A stretch of 24,407 nt of DNA from Clostridia bacterium (GTDB lineage Bacteria > Bacillota > Clostridia > Christensenellales > Borkfalkiaceae), in assembly GCA_017452305.1 (NCBI GenBank), contig JAFTMQ010000086.1:1-24407 (forward strand). Direction: 5' to 3'. Shown here piece by piece: positions 14,379-21,055 of this stretch. The notes under the pieces were generated by a model. The model saw only the letters and a list, made by a program, of their open reading frames with translations. It was not told the origin of the DNA and made no database searches. The translations under genes and the position numbers were made by a program. Each line of letters begins with the position of its first letter. Position 1 is the first letter of the stretch.

Positions 14379-14814
14379 ACTCACCTTTGAGGTTATCCCC
14401 GAGGAATGTTGGGGGTATAGCCTATACCATATTTTATTCCCTGCGGATTGGGACAAAGTCCGCAAGGACGCTTACCGCCGCGCGGGCTATAAGTGCCGTA
14501 TTTGCGGCGCAAAGGGCAGGTTGGAAGCGCACGAAAAATGGAGCTATGACGAACACAATCGTCTGCAAAAATTAGAGGACGTTTTGGCGCTTTGTCATCA
14601 TTGCCATGAGGTAAAGCATATTAGCCGCACCTATTTGGTGGGCAGAGGGGCGGACGCCGCCGAGCATTTTATACGCGTCAACGGTTGTTCGCAGGCGGAT
14701 TTCCACGCCGCCCTTGTAAAAATGAACGAGGAATATACCGCCCGCAATAAAATTGAGGGTTGGGTGACGGACATCACTTGGCTAAAAGATAAATTCGGCA
14801 TTATATTAAAATAA
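14365..14814 (+). CDS. HNH-type zinc-binding protein (possible endonuclease)
   Basis: This 149-aa protein overlaps the mutY stop by 14 nt in another frame, so it is translationally coupled. The core resembles an HNH domain: YKCRICGAKGRLEAHEKWSY (about 49-68), with CxxC and the first His, then LEDVLALCHHCHEVKH (about 74-89) with a second CxxC and the last His. The N-terminal ~45 residues (LTFEVIPEECWGYSLYHILF) and the C-terminal FIRVNGCSQADF and GWVTDITWLKDKFG parts are of no family I can name. It could be a nuclease or a structural zinc protein; HNH assignment is by motif only. Gene order suggests, but does not show, a link with DNA repair. Confidence 0.75.
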   Translation: MKEFKLTFEVIPEECWGYSLYHILFPADWDKVRKDAYRRAGYKCRICGAKGRLEAHEKWSYDEHNRLQKLEDVLALCHHCHEVKHISRTYLVGRGADAAEHFIRVNGCSQADFHAALVKMNEEYTARNKIEGWVTDITWLKDKFGIILK

Positions 14815-14839
14815 AAAAGCGAAAAGCGAGGATAATAAA

Positions 14840-15460
14840 ATGAAAGTATTGCTTGTAAACGGCAGTCATCACGAAAAGGGCTGCACCTACACCGCATTGG
14901 CAGAGGTTGCAAAGGCGCTCAACGCAAACGGTATCGAGACGGAAATTTATCAACTTTCGGGCAAAAAAATCGAGGGTTGTAGAGGCTGTTGGGCTTGTAA
15001 AAAGGTGAAAAAGTGCGTGTTTGACGACGGCACGGTCAACGATTTCGTGGTGAAAGCGGCGGAATTTGACGGCTTTGTATTCGGCTCGCCCGTATATTAC
15101 GCGTCGGCGTCGGGTGTGCTTGTAAGCTTTATGGACAGAGTATTTTACAGCGGCGCGAAAGCGCTTGCCTATAAGCCTGCGGCGGCGGTGGTAAGTTGCA
15201 GACGCGCGGGCGCAAGCACGACGTTCGACGTCATCAACAAATATTTCACCATCAACAATATGCCTATCGTTTCCTCTAATTATTGGAACGAAATCCACGG
15301 CAATACCGCAGAGGAAGCGGAAAAGGACGAAGAGGGCTTGCAAACGATGCGCGTTTTGGGCAACAATATGGCTTGGCTGTTAAAGTGCATTCAACTCGGC
15401 AAAGAAAACGAGGTTGCGCCCGTCACCGAAAAGAAGGTTTGGACGAATTTCATTCGCTAA
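14840..15460 (+). CDS. Flavodoxin-fold NAD(P)H-dependent oxidoreductase, iron-sulfur-flavoprotein-like
   Basis: This 206-aa protein has the NADPH-dependent FMN reductase fold: MKVLLVNGSHHEKGCTYTAL (FMN phosphate loop), GFVFGSPVYYASASGVL (flavin ring contact) and the usual family end TNFIR. The compact cysteine motif GCRGCWACKKVKKC has Cys47, 50, 53 and 59 (C-X2-C-X2-C-X5-C), the pattern that holds a 4Fe-4S cluster in archaeal iron-sulfur flavoprotein. Many bacterial relatives have a partial motif and no cluster, so the cluster is inference. The substrate is unknown; roles in oxidative stress or quinone reduction are possible. It lies 25 nt after the HNH gene, in the same direction. Confidence 0.85.
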   Translation: MKVLLVNGSHHEKGCTYTALAEVAKALNANGIETEIYQLSGKKIEGCRGCWACKKVKKCVFDDGTVNDFVVKAAEFDGFVFGSPVYYASASGVLVSFMDRVFYSGAKALAYKPAAAVVSCRRAGASTTFDVINKYFTINNMPIVSSNYWNEIHGNTAEEAEKDEEGLQTMRVLGNNMAWLLKCIQLGKENEVAPVTEKKVWTNFIR

Positions 15461-15465
15461 GCATT

Positions 15466-15624
15466 ATGCACGCTGATGGAAAGGCTGCGAACAATACAAA
15501 CAGCGTGGTTGCAACGCCTGCAAAATCCGAGCCCCAGCTTACGGCGGAGCAAAAAGAAGAGCTCGGCGCATATAGCGAAGAGGAATTTGAAGCGGAAAAA
15601 CAACGTATCATTTACGGCTTATAA
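15466..15624 (+). CDS. Possible small acidic protein, unrecognised
   Basis: This 52-codon frame (MHADGKAANNTNSVV..., ending EEFEAEKQRIIYGL) lies 5 nt after the flavoprotein and before its terminator. Codon use in the C-terminal half resembles neighbouring genes, and that half would be an acidic helix. There is no ribosome binding site, and the N-terminal half looks random. It may be a real small protein or the remnant of a longer gene. Confidence 0.3.
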   Translation: MHADGKAANNTNSVVATPAKSEPQLTAEQKEELGAYSEEEFEAEKQRIIYGL

Positions 15625-15642
15625 TTGTATTTGACAAAAAGG

Positions 15643-15668
15643 AAACACCCCGATTTATCGGGGTGTTT
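15643..15668 (+). terminator. Bidirectional terminator between flavoprotein and CDF genes
   Basis: AAACACCCCGA (15643-15653) and TCGGGGTGTTT (15658-15668) form a perfect 11-bp stem with a TTTA loop. T-rich sequence flanks both sides, so it can end both the plus-strand operon and the convergent CDF transcript. Confidence 0.85.
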
Positions 15669-15715
15669 CTTGTCTATTATCTTTTAATTTTTTACCGCAA
15701 TTCCGTATTCCACAT

Positions 15716-16867
15716 TTACACAAAGGGGTGTTCTACGCGGATAACGCAAAAGGTGTTGGGCTTTTCCGCGCGGATTTTGTCTGCAACCGCTTTTTCCGCC
15801 TCTTCCGCACACATTTTGCAATCGGTGGGGACAAGCAAATCGAAAATGACGTTCACGCTCTCTTCGCCCATCGTCATACGGAAATCGTGAATACTAAAAC
15901 TTTCATCGACGGCTTGCGCCGCGCGCTTGGCGACGTTGTGCATTTCATTGACGAGCGGATCGTTGAGGACGATGGGGTCGAGATGAACGGTGACGATACA
16001 GCCGAATTTCTCGTGCATGTCGCGCTCTAACTTATCCACTTCCTCGTGCGCGACGTTGATATCCTCGTCCGCAGGAACTTCGGCGTGAAAGGAAACGATT
16101 TGCCTGCCCGGGCCGTAATCGTGCACGATAACGTCGTGAATGCCCACAATTCGCTTATAATTCTTGGTGAAAGCGTAAATATCGTCGATAAATTCTTTAT
16201 CGGGCGGCGAGCCGAGAAGTAGGTCAATGGTCTCTTTTGCCGCTTTCACGCCCGTGAACATAATAAACGCCGCCACGAGAATACCCGCCCAACCGTCGAT
16301 AGGGAGCGCCCAAATTTTCGCTACGATAGAGGAAACGAGGACGAGCGTCGTTGCTACGCAGTCGCAAAGGCTGTCAAACGCCGAGGCTTTGAGGGCGGAA
16401 GAGTTGATTTTTTGCCCGATTTTCCGATAAAAAATAAACAAACCGAGCTTGACGAGGATCGCCGCGCCGAGAATAATATAAGTTGCCATACCAACGACGG
16501 GCAAGCTTTTACTGCCGATTTTTTCAATAGAGGACGTGAGCAGTTCAAACCCGACAAGGATAATAAGCATATCCACGATAAAACCGCTTACGTATTCAAG
16601 CCTACCGTGACCGAGCGGGTGTTCCTTATCCACGGGCTTATTGGCAAGGCGGAAACCGATTAAGGTAACCACAGACGAGCCTGCGTCCGAGATGTTGTTA
16701 AAGGCGTCGGCAATAATAGCAACCGAGCCTGCCAAAATACCCATCGTAAGCTTGCCCGCAAAGAGCAAAACGTTGAGAAAAATCCCCGTAAAACTTGCAA
16801 TAGACGCGTACCTGCCCCGCACCTTTGGATCTTTTATCACTTTTTCTTGTTTTTTTTCTGCGCCCAT
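15716..16867 (-). CDS. Cation diffusion facilitator (CDF) metal efflux transporter
   Basis: CDF antiporters export divalent metals in exchange for protons. This one is 383 aa, longer than the ~300 of FieF, with six membrane segments and a cytoplasmic C-terminal domain. Typical pieces are AGSVAIIADAFNNISDAGSS (TM2), the HPLGHGRLEYVSGF loop and DSLCDCVATT (TM5). The TM2 pair is Asp54-x3-Asn58 where FieF has Asp-x3-Asp, and the TM5 pair is Asp-x3-Asp where zinc exporters have His-x3-Asp, so the metal may not be zinc. The C-terminal ~90 residues carry an extra region with CKMCAEEAEKAVADKI. The ATG has a weak ribosome site, but a consensus promoter lies 66 nt upstream. Confidence 0.93.
   Translation of the reverse strand: MGAEKKQEKVIKDPKVRGRYASIASFTGIFLNVLLFAGKLTMGILAGSVAIIADAFNNISDAGSSVVTLIGFRLANKPVDKEHPLGHGRLEYVSGFIVDMLIILVGFELLTSSIEKIGSKSLPVVGMATYIILGAAILVKLGLFIFYRKIGQKINSSALKASAFDSLCDCVATTLVLVSSIVAKIWALPIDGWAGILVAAFIMFTGVKAAKETIDLLLGSPPDKEFIDDIYAFTKNYKRIVGIHDVIVHDYGPGRQIVSFHAEVPADEDINVAHEEVDKLERDMHEKFGCIVTVHLDPIVLNDPLVNEMHNVAKRAAQAVDESFSIHDFRMTMGEESVNVIFDLLVPTDCKMCAEEAEKAVADKIRAEKPNTFCVIRVEHPFV
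16805..16818 (-). repeat. Short dispersed motif GGGGCAGGTAYGCG, copy 4 (inside CDF gene)
   Basis: The minus (coding) strand reads GGGGCAGGTACGCG, identical to copy 1, within the N-terminal cytoplasmic tail codons for RGRYAS. It uses CGG and AGG arginine codons, which seem rare elsewhere in the window. Confidence 0.5.
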
Positions 16868-16932
16868 ATTCCTATGTATCCTCGCTGTTGGATTGTATTT
16901 TAATTTCTACCGTAATTTCACATTCCGCATTT

Positions 16933-16961
16933 ATTATATGCCTTTCGCTAAATTTTGTCAA
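16933..16961 (-). promoter_or_regulatory. Consensus promoter for the CDF gene
   Basis: On the minus strand TTGACA (16961-16956), a 17-nt spacer and TATAAT (16938-16933) match consensus exactly. It points toward the CDF start at 16867. Confidence 0.87.
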
Positions 16962-16998
16962 CCGAAAAATTAAAAAAGTATAAGTGTATGGCGAAAAC

Positions 16999-17028
16999 TT
17001 GACAGCCTGCATAGAAATATGCTACAAT
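16999..17028 (+). promoter_or_regulatory. Promoter for the Ca2+/cation exchanger gene
   Basis: TTGACA (16999-17004), an 18-nt spacer and TACAAT (17023-17028) lie just before the GGAGG at 17048. It is divergent from the CDF promoter 38 nt away. Confidence 0.8.
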
Positions 17029-17065
17029 TATATTGTTTCCAAAAAAAGGAGGAATTGAAAAAATC

Positions 17066-18177
17066 ATGGATTTAGCGTCCATATTATTAAATAGCGGTTT
17101 AGATACTTGGCTTTTAATCATCATTTCCGTCGCCCTGCTTGGTGTGGGATTCGTGTGCTTGATTAAAGGCGCGGATTGGTTTGTTGACGGCGCGGCGGGT
17201 ATCGCGGAAAAATTGCGCGTCCCTACCCTTATCATCGGCTTGACTGTCGTGTCGTTCGGTACGAGCGCGCCCGAGCTTGCCACGTCCATTATTTCGGCGG
17301 CGCAAGGCGGAAATGGTGCGGATATTGCGATAGGCAACGTAATCGGCAGCAACATTACGAATATTTGGCTTATCTTAGGTATCGCGGCGGTGATTTGTCC
17401 ACTTGTGGTACAAAAGAGCGCGTTGCGCTTTGACTTCCCCGTGCTTTTGGGTTCGAGCGTGCTTCTTTTATTACTCGGCGGTATCGACGGAAAAATCGGG
17501 CGCGTCGATGGCATTATTATGTTCACGATTTCCTTGGCGTATATGGCGTTTTTGGTGGTGTACGGCGTGCGTGAAAGCAAAAAACAAGCTACCATGTCCG
17601 CGTTGAACGATCATGAAGTCGTACAAACGGACTTGGATAAGGAAAAGGGGTTTGCAGGGCAAGAAGAAAGCTCTTGGTATAAAAAATGTGCAAGCACACG
17701 TGGTTTTTAATCCTTGTTACCATCGTGGGCTTGGCGCTTGTTGTGGCGGGTGCGTTGTTCGGCGTTATCCCTGGCGCAAAGGTTGTGGCAACCCAAATCG
17801 GCATTCCCGAAAAGGTAATCGGCTTGACCGTCGTGGCAATCGGTACGTCTTTGCCCGAACTTGTCACTTGTATCGTGGCGGCGAAGAAGGGGGAAACAGA
17901 CATCGCGGTTGGCGACATTGTCGGCAGTAACATCTTCAACATAATCCGCACCTTGGGGCTTTGCGCTATCATTATTCCCTTGCCGTTTGCAACCTCTTTC
18001 TGGGTGGACGGAATTATCGCCCTTATCGCTGCGGTTATGCTTGCCGTATTCGGTTATATCAAGGGGCATAAGGTACGCCGTTGGGCGGGTATCATTATGC
18101 TTGTATGCTTTGTTTTATACTACGTATATCTCTTCGCGTTTGAAGGAAAGGTTTCCGCCTTTTTAGCAACGCTATAA
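17066..18177 (+). pseudogene. CaCA-family Na+/Ca2+ (YrbG-like) exchanger, -1 frameshift at an A6 run
   Basis: Two frames together encode a ~370-aa cation exchanger of ten membrane segments. The first half (17066-17710) has the alpha-1 repeat, GLTVVSFGTSAPELATS and GNVIGSNITN. The second half (in frame from 17686 to 18177) has alpha-2, GLTVVAIGTSLPELVT and GDIVGSNIFN. The frames meet at TAT-AAAAAA-TG (17681-17686). One more A would give a continuous reading through WYKKMCKHTWFLI, so a single-base deletion explains the break. The downstream frame begins with an ATG at 17686, so two separately made halves cannot be excluded, but there is no good ribosome site. The ATG at 17066 has AGGAGG 13 nt upstream, a long spacing. 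Confidence 0.82.
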
Positions 18178-18280
18178 GCGGCGCGGAAAGAAGCAGGGTG
18201 TTTGCTTTTCAAGTTTTTATTCCCATGGCAAAAATTCGTGCGTATAAAATAAAAATTTTGTAAAAAGCGTGCAAAAACGC

Positions 18281-18309
18281 TTGCCAAAGCGTAGAAAATT
18301 ATATATAAT
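18281..18309 (+). promoter_or_regulatory. Promoter for rplS
   Basis: TTGCCA (18281-18286), a 17-nt spacer and TATAAT (18304-18309) lie about 100 nt upstream of rplS and just before its structured leader. Confidence 0.78.
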
Positions 18310-18322
18310 AATAGCCGACTTC

Positions 18323-18380
18323 GAGCGTTCCGCTGCCTTTTTTGGGCGTGATGAGGAATCACGCAGCGGGTTATGAACGT
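18323..18380 (+). promoter_or_regulatory. Structured rplS leader, probable L19 autoregulatory element
   Basis: Three nested stems can form: GCGTTC (18325-18330) with GAACGT (18375-18380, one G-U); CCGCTGC (18330-18336) with GCAGCGG (18363-18369); and a perfect hairpin, GCGTGAT-GAGGA-ATCACGC (18346-18364), the last two sharing boundary bases. Position between promoter and rplS matches the L19 leader known in low-GC Gram-positives; the match to that family was not computed. Confidence 0.6.
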
Positions 18381-18409
18381 TTCGTAAATAACGGAGGTAA
18401 AGTCTTAAA

Positions 18410-18754
18410 ATGAAAGGAATCATCGAAGCTATCAACGCTGAAAGCATGAAATCCGAAGTTCCTGCATTCGAAGTAGGCGATACGGTTAAGGTCGGCTACA
18501 AAATTATCGAAGGCAACAAAGAAAGAGTTCAGAACTTCGAAGGCGTCGTTATCGCAAAGAAGAACGGCGGCATTTCCGAAACTTTCACCGTACGTCACAT
18601 TTCCTATGGCGTAGGCGTAGAAAAAACCTATCCTCTTCATTCCCCGAAAATTGCGCACATCATCGTGGTAAGAAAGGGTAAAGTTAGAAGAGCGAAGTTG
18701 TACTACTTGCGCGGCCGTACCGGTAAAGCAGCGAAAGTTAAGGAAAGAATTTAA
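18410..18754 (+). CDS. rplS: 50S ribosomal protein L19
   Basis: L19 (114 aa) sits at the 30S-50S interface. Characteristic segments are VPAFEVGDTVKVGYKIIEGN (written here with its leading Glu-Val shifted; visible as PAFEVGDTVKVGYKIIEG), RVQNFEGVVIAKKNGG, FTVRHISYGVGVEKTYPLHS and the terminal KVRRAKLYYLRGRTGKAAKV. GGAGG precedes ATG 18410. It has its own promoter, leader and terminator, so it is uncoupled from rimM, from which it is separated by about 9.6 kb; trmD is not between them. Confidence 0.97.
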   Translation: MKGIIEAINAESMKSEVPAFEVGDTVKVGYKIIEGNKERVQNFEGVVIAKKNGGISETFTVRHISYGVGVEKTYPLHSPKIAHIIVVRKGKVRRAKLYYLRGRTGKAAKVKERI

Positions 18755-18782
18755 TCTCGGAAAATTAAATACCGAAAAGAGT

Positions 18783-18818
18783 AAGTCTGCCCAAAGTCAA
18801 CGGCGGACTTATTTTTTT
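18783..18818 (+). terminator. Terminator after rplS
   Basis: AAGTCTGCC (18783-18791) and GGCGGACTT (18802-18810) form a 9-bp stem with one T-G pair and a 10-nt loop, followed by A and seven T. Confidence 0.85.
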
Positions 18819-18889
18819 ATGCCAAAAACGCAAACGCTTGGGCGGGACAAAAAATTATCTAAAAGCGGAAAAAATTTATGGCAATTCGG

Positions 18890-18918
18890 TTTACTTTTTT
18901 GCGGTTTTGCTATATAAT
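18890..18918 (+). promoter_or_regulatory. Probable promoter for the GT39-like gene
   Basis: TTTACT (18890-18895), a 17-nt spacer and a perfect TATAAT (18913-18918). Between it and the start codon a hairpin CCTAT/ATAGG flanked by CCTTTT/AAAAGG (about 18953-18983) can form in the leader. Confidence 0.6.
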
Positions 18919-19002
18919 AGAGGTCAAGAATATATAAGGAAGTAAACTCGCTCCTTTTCATCCTATTTTTCCATAGGAAAAGGGGCGCGGAAAAGGTGGC
19001 TT

Positions 19003-20988
19003 ATGAAGGCATTTTTGAAAAAAATTTCCAAGCTGACTTGGGCGTTTATCATCTTGTTTGCCCTTTTCTTTACGGTGGGCATTAGCACGCTCGGTTGCGC
19101 GCGCACTACGGGCGATTCGTTCGTGTTGCAAAGAGGCAAGACGGCGTATTTCACGCTCACGATAGACAATGAGGAAAAGTTGGACGGCATTTATGCCAAG
19201 GTGGATAATTTCTACGCGGCGGGCAAGGACGTAACGATTACCGTCAACACCGCTACGACGTCCGCACCCACGACTTCGAGTTGGGTTTCCGCCAACGCAA
19301 TTGCTACGGTGATTGAAAGCGCGGAGGGGGGCGACGCGATTGCGTATGCAAGGGCGCATAATTGGATTGCGCTCGGCAAAAACCTTAAACGCTCGGCGAA
19401 GTCTATTTCGATTACGACGGACGCGAGCGTGGAAATCAAGGAAATCGTTTGCGTAAACGAGCAGGGCGAGCGTCTTGCTATCAAGGGGTATAGACCTACT
19501 ACGGGCAGCAATTTGATTGCCGCGGCGGAGTTGAAGCCCGCATACGACGCGCAAAACAGCTTTACGTTAAGCGAAAATTCCTACTATAACTTTACGGCGG
19601 AAGAGGCGTACTACCTCAATTCCGTGAAAAATCTTATGGCGGGCAATAAGTACGTTTCGGGCGGCGAATACGTGCTCGATCAAAACTTTAACTATCTTGC
19701 AACCGTACTTATGGTGCCGTCCGTGGCGATGTTTGGCGACAGCGTATTCGCGCTTCGTTTGCCTGCATTCCTCGCGACCTGCGCCCTCGTTATCTTCGCG
19801 TACATGTTTGCGCGTGCATTCTTTAAAAATGAAAAACACGCGTTCATCTTCGCCATTTTGCTTTGCGTAGGCGGTATGGTTACGTCGATTGGCAGAATGG
19901 CCGCGCCCTACGCGTTCGTAGCAAGCGCACTTGTGGCGAGCGGGTATTTTATGTACCTTTTCTTCGCGAAAGGCATTTCCTCGAACCGCGTTTACAAGGA
20001 CGGCTTGAACGTGCTGTTCTCGGGGATTTTCGCGGCGTTTGCAATGGCGATGGATACGGCGGCGGCTTTCCCCGTTATCGGTATTCTCGTCCTCTTTGCG
20101 TTCGGTCTTCGTAGGCAAAAGCTTGATTATCAGCTTTCCTTAAAAAAGACGGAAGGCAAGGAAGAAACCGTCACCACCCAAGAGGGGGAAACGGTAACCG
20201 TCAACAAGGCGGAAAGAGTGGTAAAAGCCAAGTATTCGGAAAAGAAGCGCGTGACTTGGTGCTATGCAATCCTTTCCTTCGCGCTTACAAGCATTATTCT
20301 TCTCTTGTTCGCGGCAATTCTTTGCTATCCTGCGGCAATCCGTGCGAACGGCAACGCGGACAGCGGCTTTATCAAGCATATCTTAAAGGGCGGTTGGTTT
20401 GCCTTGCGTAGCGGTGCGGCGGCACCCTTCGGCGACGCGAACGCAAGCAACGTTTGGGCTTGGCTGTTACCCATCAAGTCGGCAACCATTTATACGGGCG
20501 TAAACGGCGTAGCGGCAAGCAAGCACCTCGTTTGGAACGTTATGCCCAACCTTGTTATCAACGGGCTTTCCTGCTTGGCGCTTATCGGCGTAACCGTCAA
20601 GGTGGCTATTGATATTGCAAAGGGCAACAAGGACAAAAAGGCGCTTCGCTTGCGTAGAAGATATTTCATCTTGCTCGGCGGTCTTGCGGCGGCGATGCTC
20701 GGCGGTTGCTTGAAACTTTACGTTACCCCCATGTATTCTTTCTTCTTCCACGTAATCTACACGGCGTTCTTGCCCCTTGCGGCAACGCTTATCCCCGAAG
20801 AGGGGCTTACCAAGACAAAACAAAAGCTTTTTGAAGTGCTTATTTGGGCGATTGTCGGCGGCAGTGCGGTATTCTTCGCACTCACCTTGCCGAGCACGTG
20901 GGGCATTGTTGTAGCGGACGGCTATGCAAGAATTATGCGTTTCCTCTGCCTTATCAACAACGGACATTTGAGAAGTTTAAGAAACTAA
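19003..20988 (+). CDS. GT39 (PMT)-like membrane glycosyltransferase with inserted extracytoplasmic domain
   Basis: This 661-aa polytopic protein resembles the dolichyl/undecaprenyl-phosphate-sugar-dependent PMT/ArnT superfamily, which adds sugars to exported proteins or wall polymers. TM1 spans about 12-30. An acidic loop motif, FTAEEAYYLNSVKNLMAG (Glu200-Glu201), precedes LMVPSVAMFGDSVFALRLPA, the counterpart of the PMT stretch before TM2, then many helices. Between TM1 and the acidic motif is a ~165-residue beta-rich region ending WIALGKNLKRSAKSISITTD and VEIKEIVCVNEQG, like a galactose-binding (F5/8C-type) jelly roll. A charged cytoplasmic loop (about 365-415) is also present. The ribosome site is moderate (AAGGTGG, close spacing). 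The acceptor is unknown. Confidence 0.75.
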   Translation: MKAFLKKISKLTWAFIILFALFFTVGISTLGCARTTGDSFVLQRGKTAYFTLTIDNEEKLDGIYAKVDNFYAAGKDVTITVNTATTSAPTTSSWVSANAIATVIESAEGGDAIAYARAHNWIALGKNLKRSAKSISITTDASVEIKEIVCVNEQGERLAIKGYRPTTGSNLIAAAELKPAYDAQNSFTLSENSYYNFTAEEAYYLNSVKNLMAGNKYVSGGEYVLDQNFNYLATVLMVPSVAMFGDSVFALRLPAFLATCALVIFAYMFARAFFKNEKHAFIFAILLCVGGMVTSIGRMAAPYAFVASALVASGYFMYLFFAKGISSNRVYKDGLNVLFSGIFAAFAMAMDTAAAFPVIGILVLFAFGLRRQKLDYQLSLKKTEGKEETVTTQEGETVTVNKAERVVKAKYSEKKRVTWCYAILSFALTSIILLLFAAILCYPAAIRANGNADSGFIKHILKGGWFALRSGAAAPFGDANASNVWAWLLPIKSATIYTGVNGVAASKHLVWNVMPNLVINGLSCLALIGVTVKVAIDIAKGNKDKKALRLRRRYFILLGGLAAAMLGGCLKLYVTPMYSFFFHVIYTAFLPLAATLIPEEGLTKTKQKLFEVLIWAIVGGSAVFFALTLPSTWGIVVADGYARIMRFLCLINNGHLRSLRN

Positions 20989-20993
20989 TTTTT

Positions 20994-21026
20994 AATCCGC
21001 AACGCGCTTGCGGATTTTCCGTTTTT
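20994..21026 (+). terminator. Terminator after the GT39-like gene
   Basis: AATCCGCAA (20994-21002) and TTGCGGATT (21008-21016) form a perfect 9-bp stem with a CGCGC loop, followed by TTTCCGTTTTT. Confidence 0.8.
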
Positions 21027-21045
21027 CATTCGTATGAGAATGAAA
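21024..21045 (+). other. Hairpin abutting the yifB ribosome binding site
   Basis: TTTCATTC (21024-21031) pairs perfectly with GAATGAAA (21038-21045) around GTATGA. The GGAG ribosome site follows immediately at 21046. It could tune translation of yifB; no known riboregulator family is recognised. Confidence 0.4.
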
Positions 21046-21055
21046 GGAGTGGACT

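Noticed and set aside
17681..17686. Programmed -1 ribosomal frameshift in the exchanger gene
   Set aside because: The in-frame codons give no good double-slip heptamer, and I see no strong downstream stem; the family is not known for recoding. A deletion or sequence error is simpler.
18958..20118. Minus-strand open frames opposite the GT39-like gene
   Set aside because: Arg- and His-rich shadow translations without motifs; the plus frame has coherent membrane segments.
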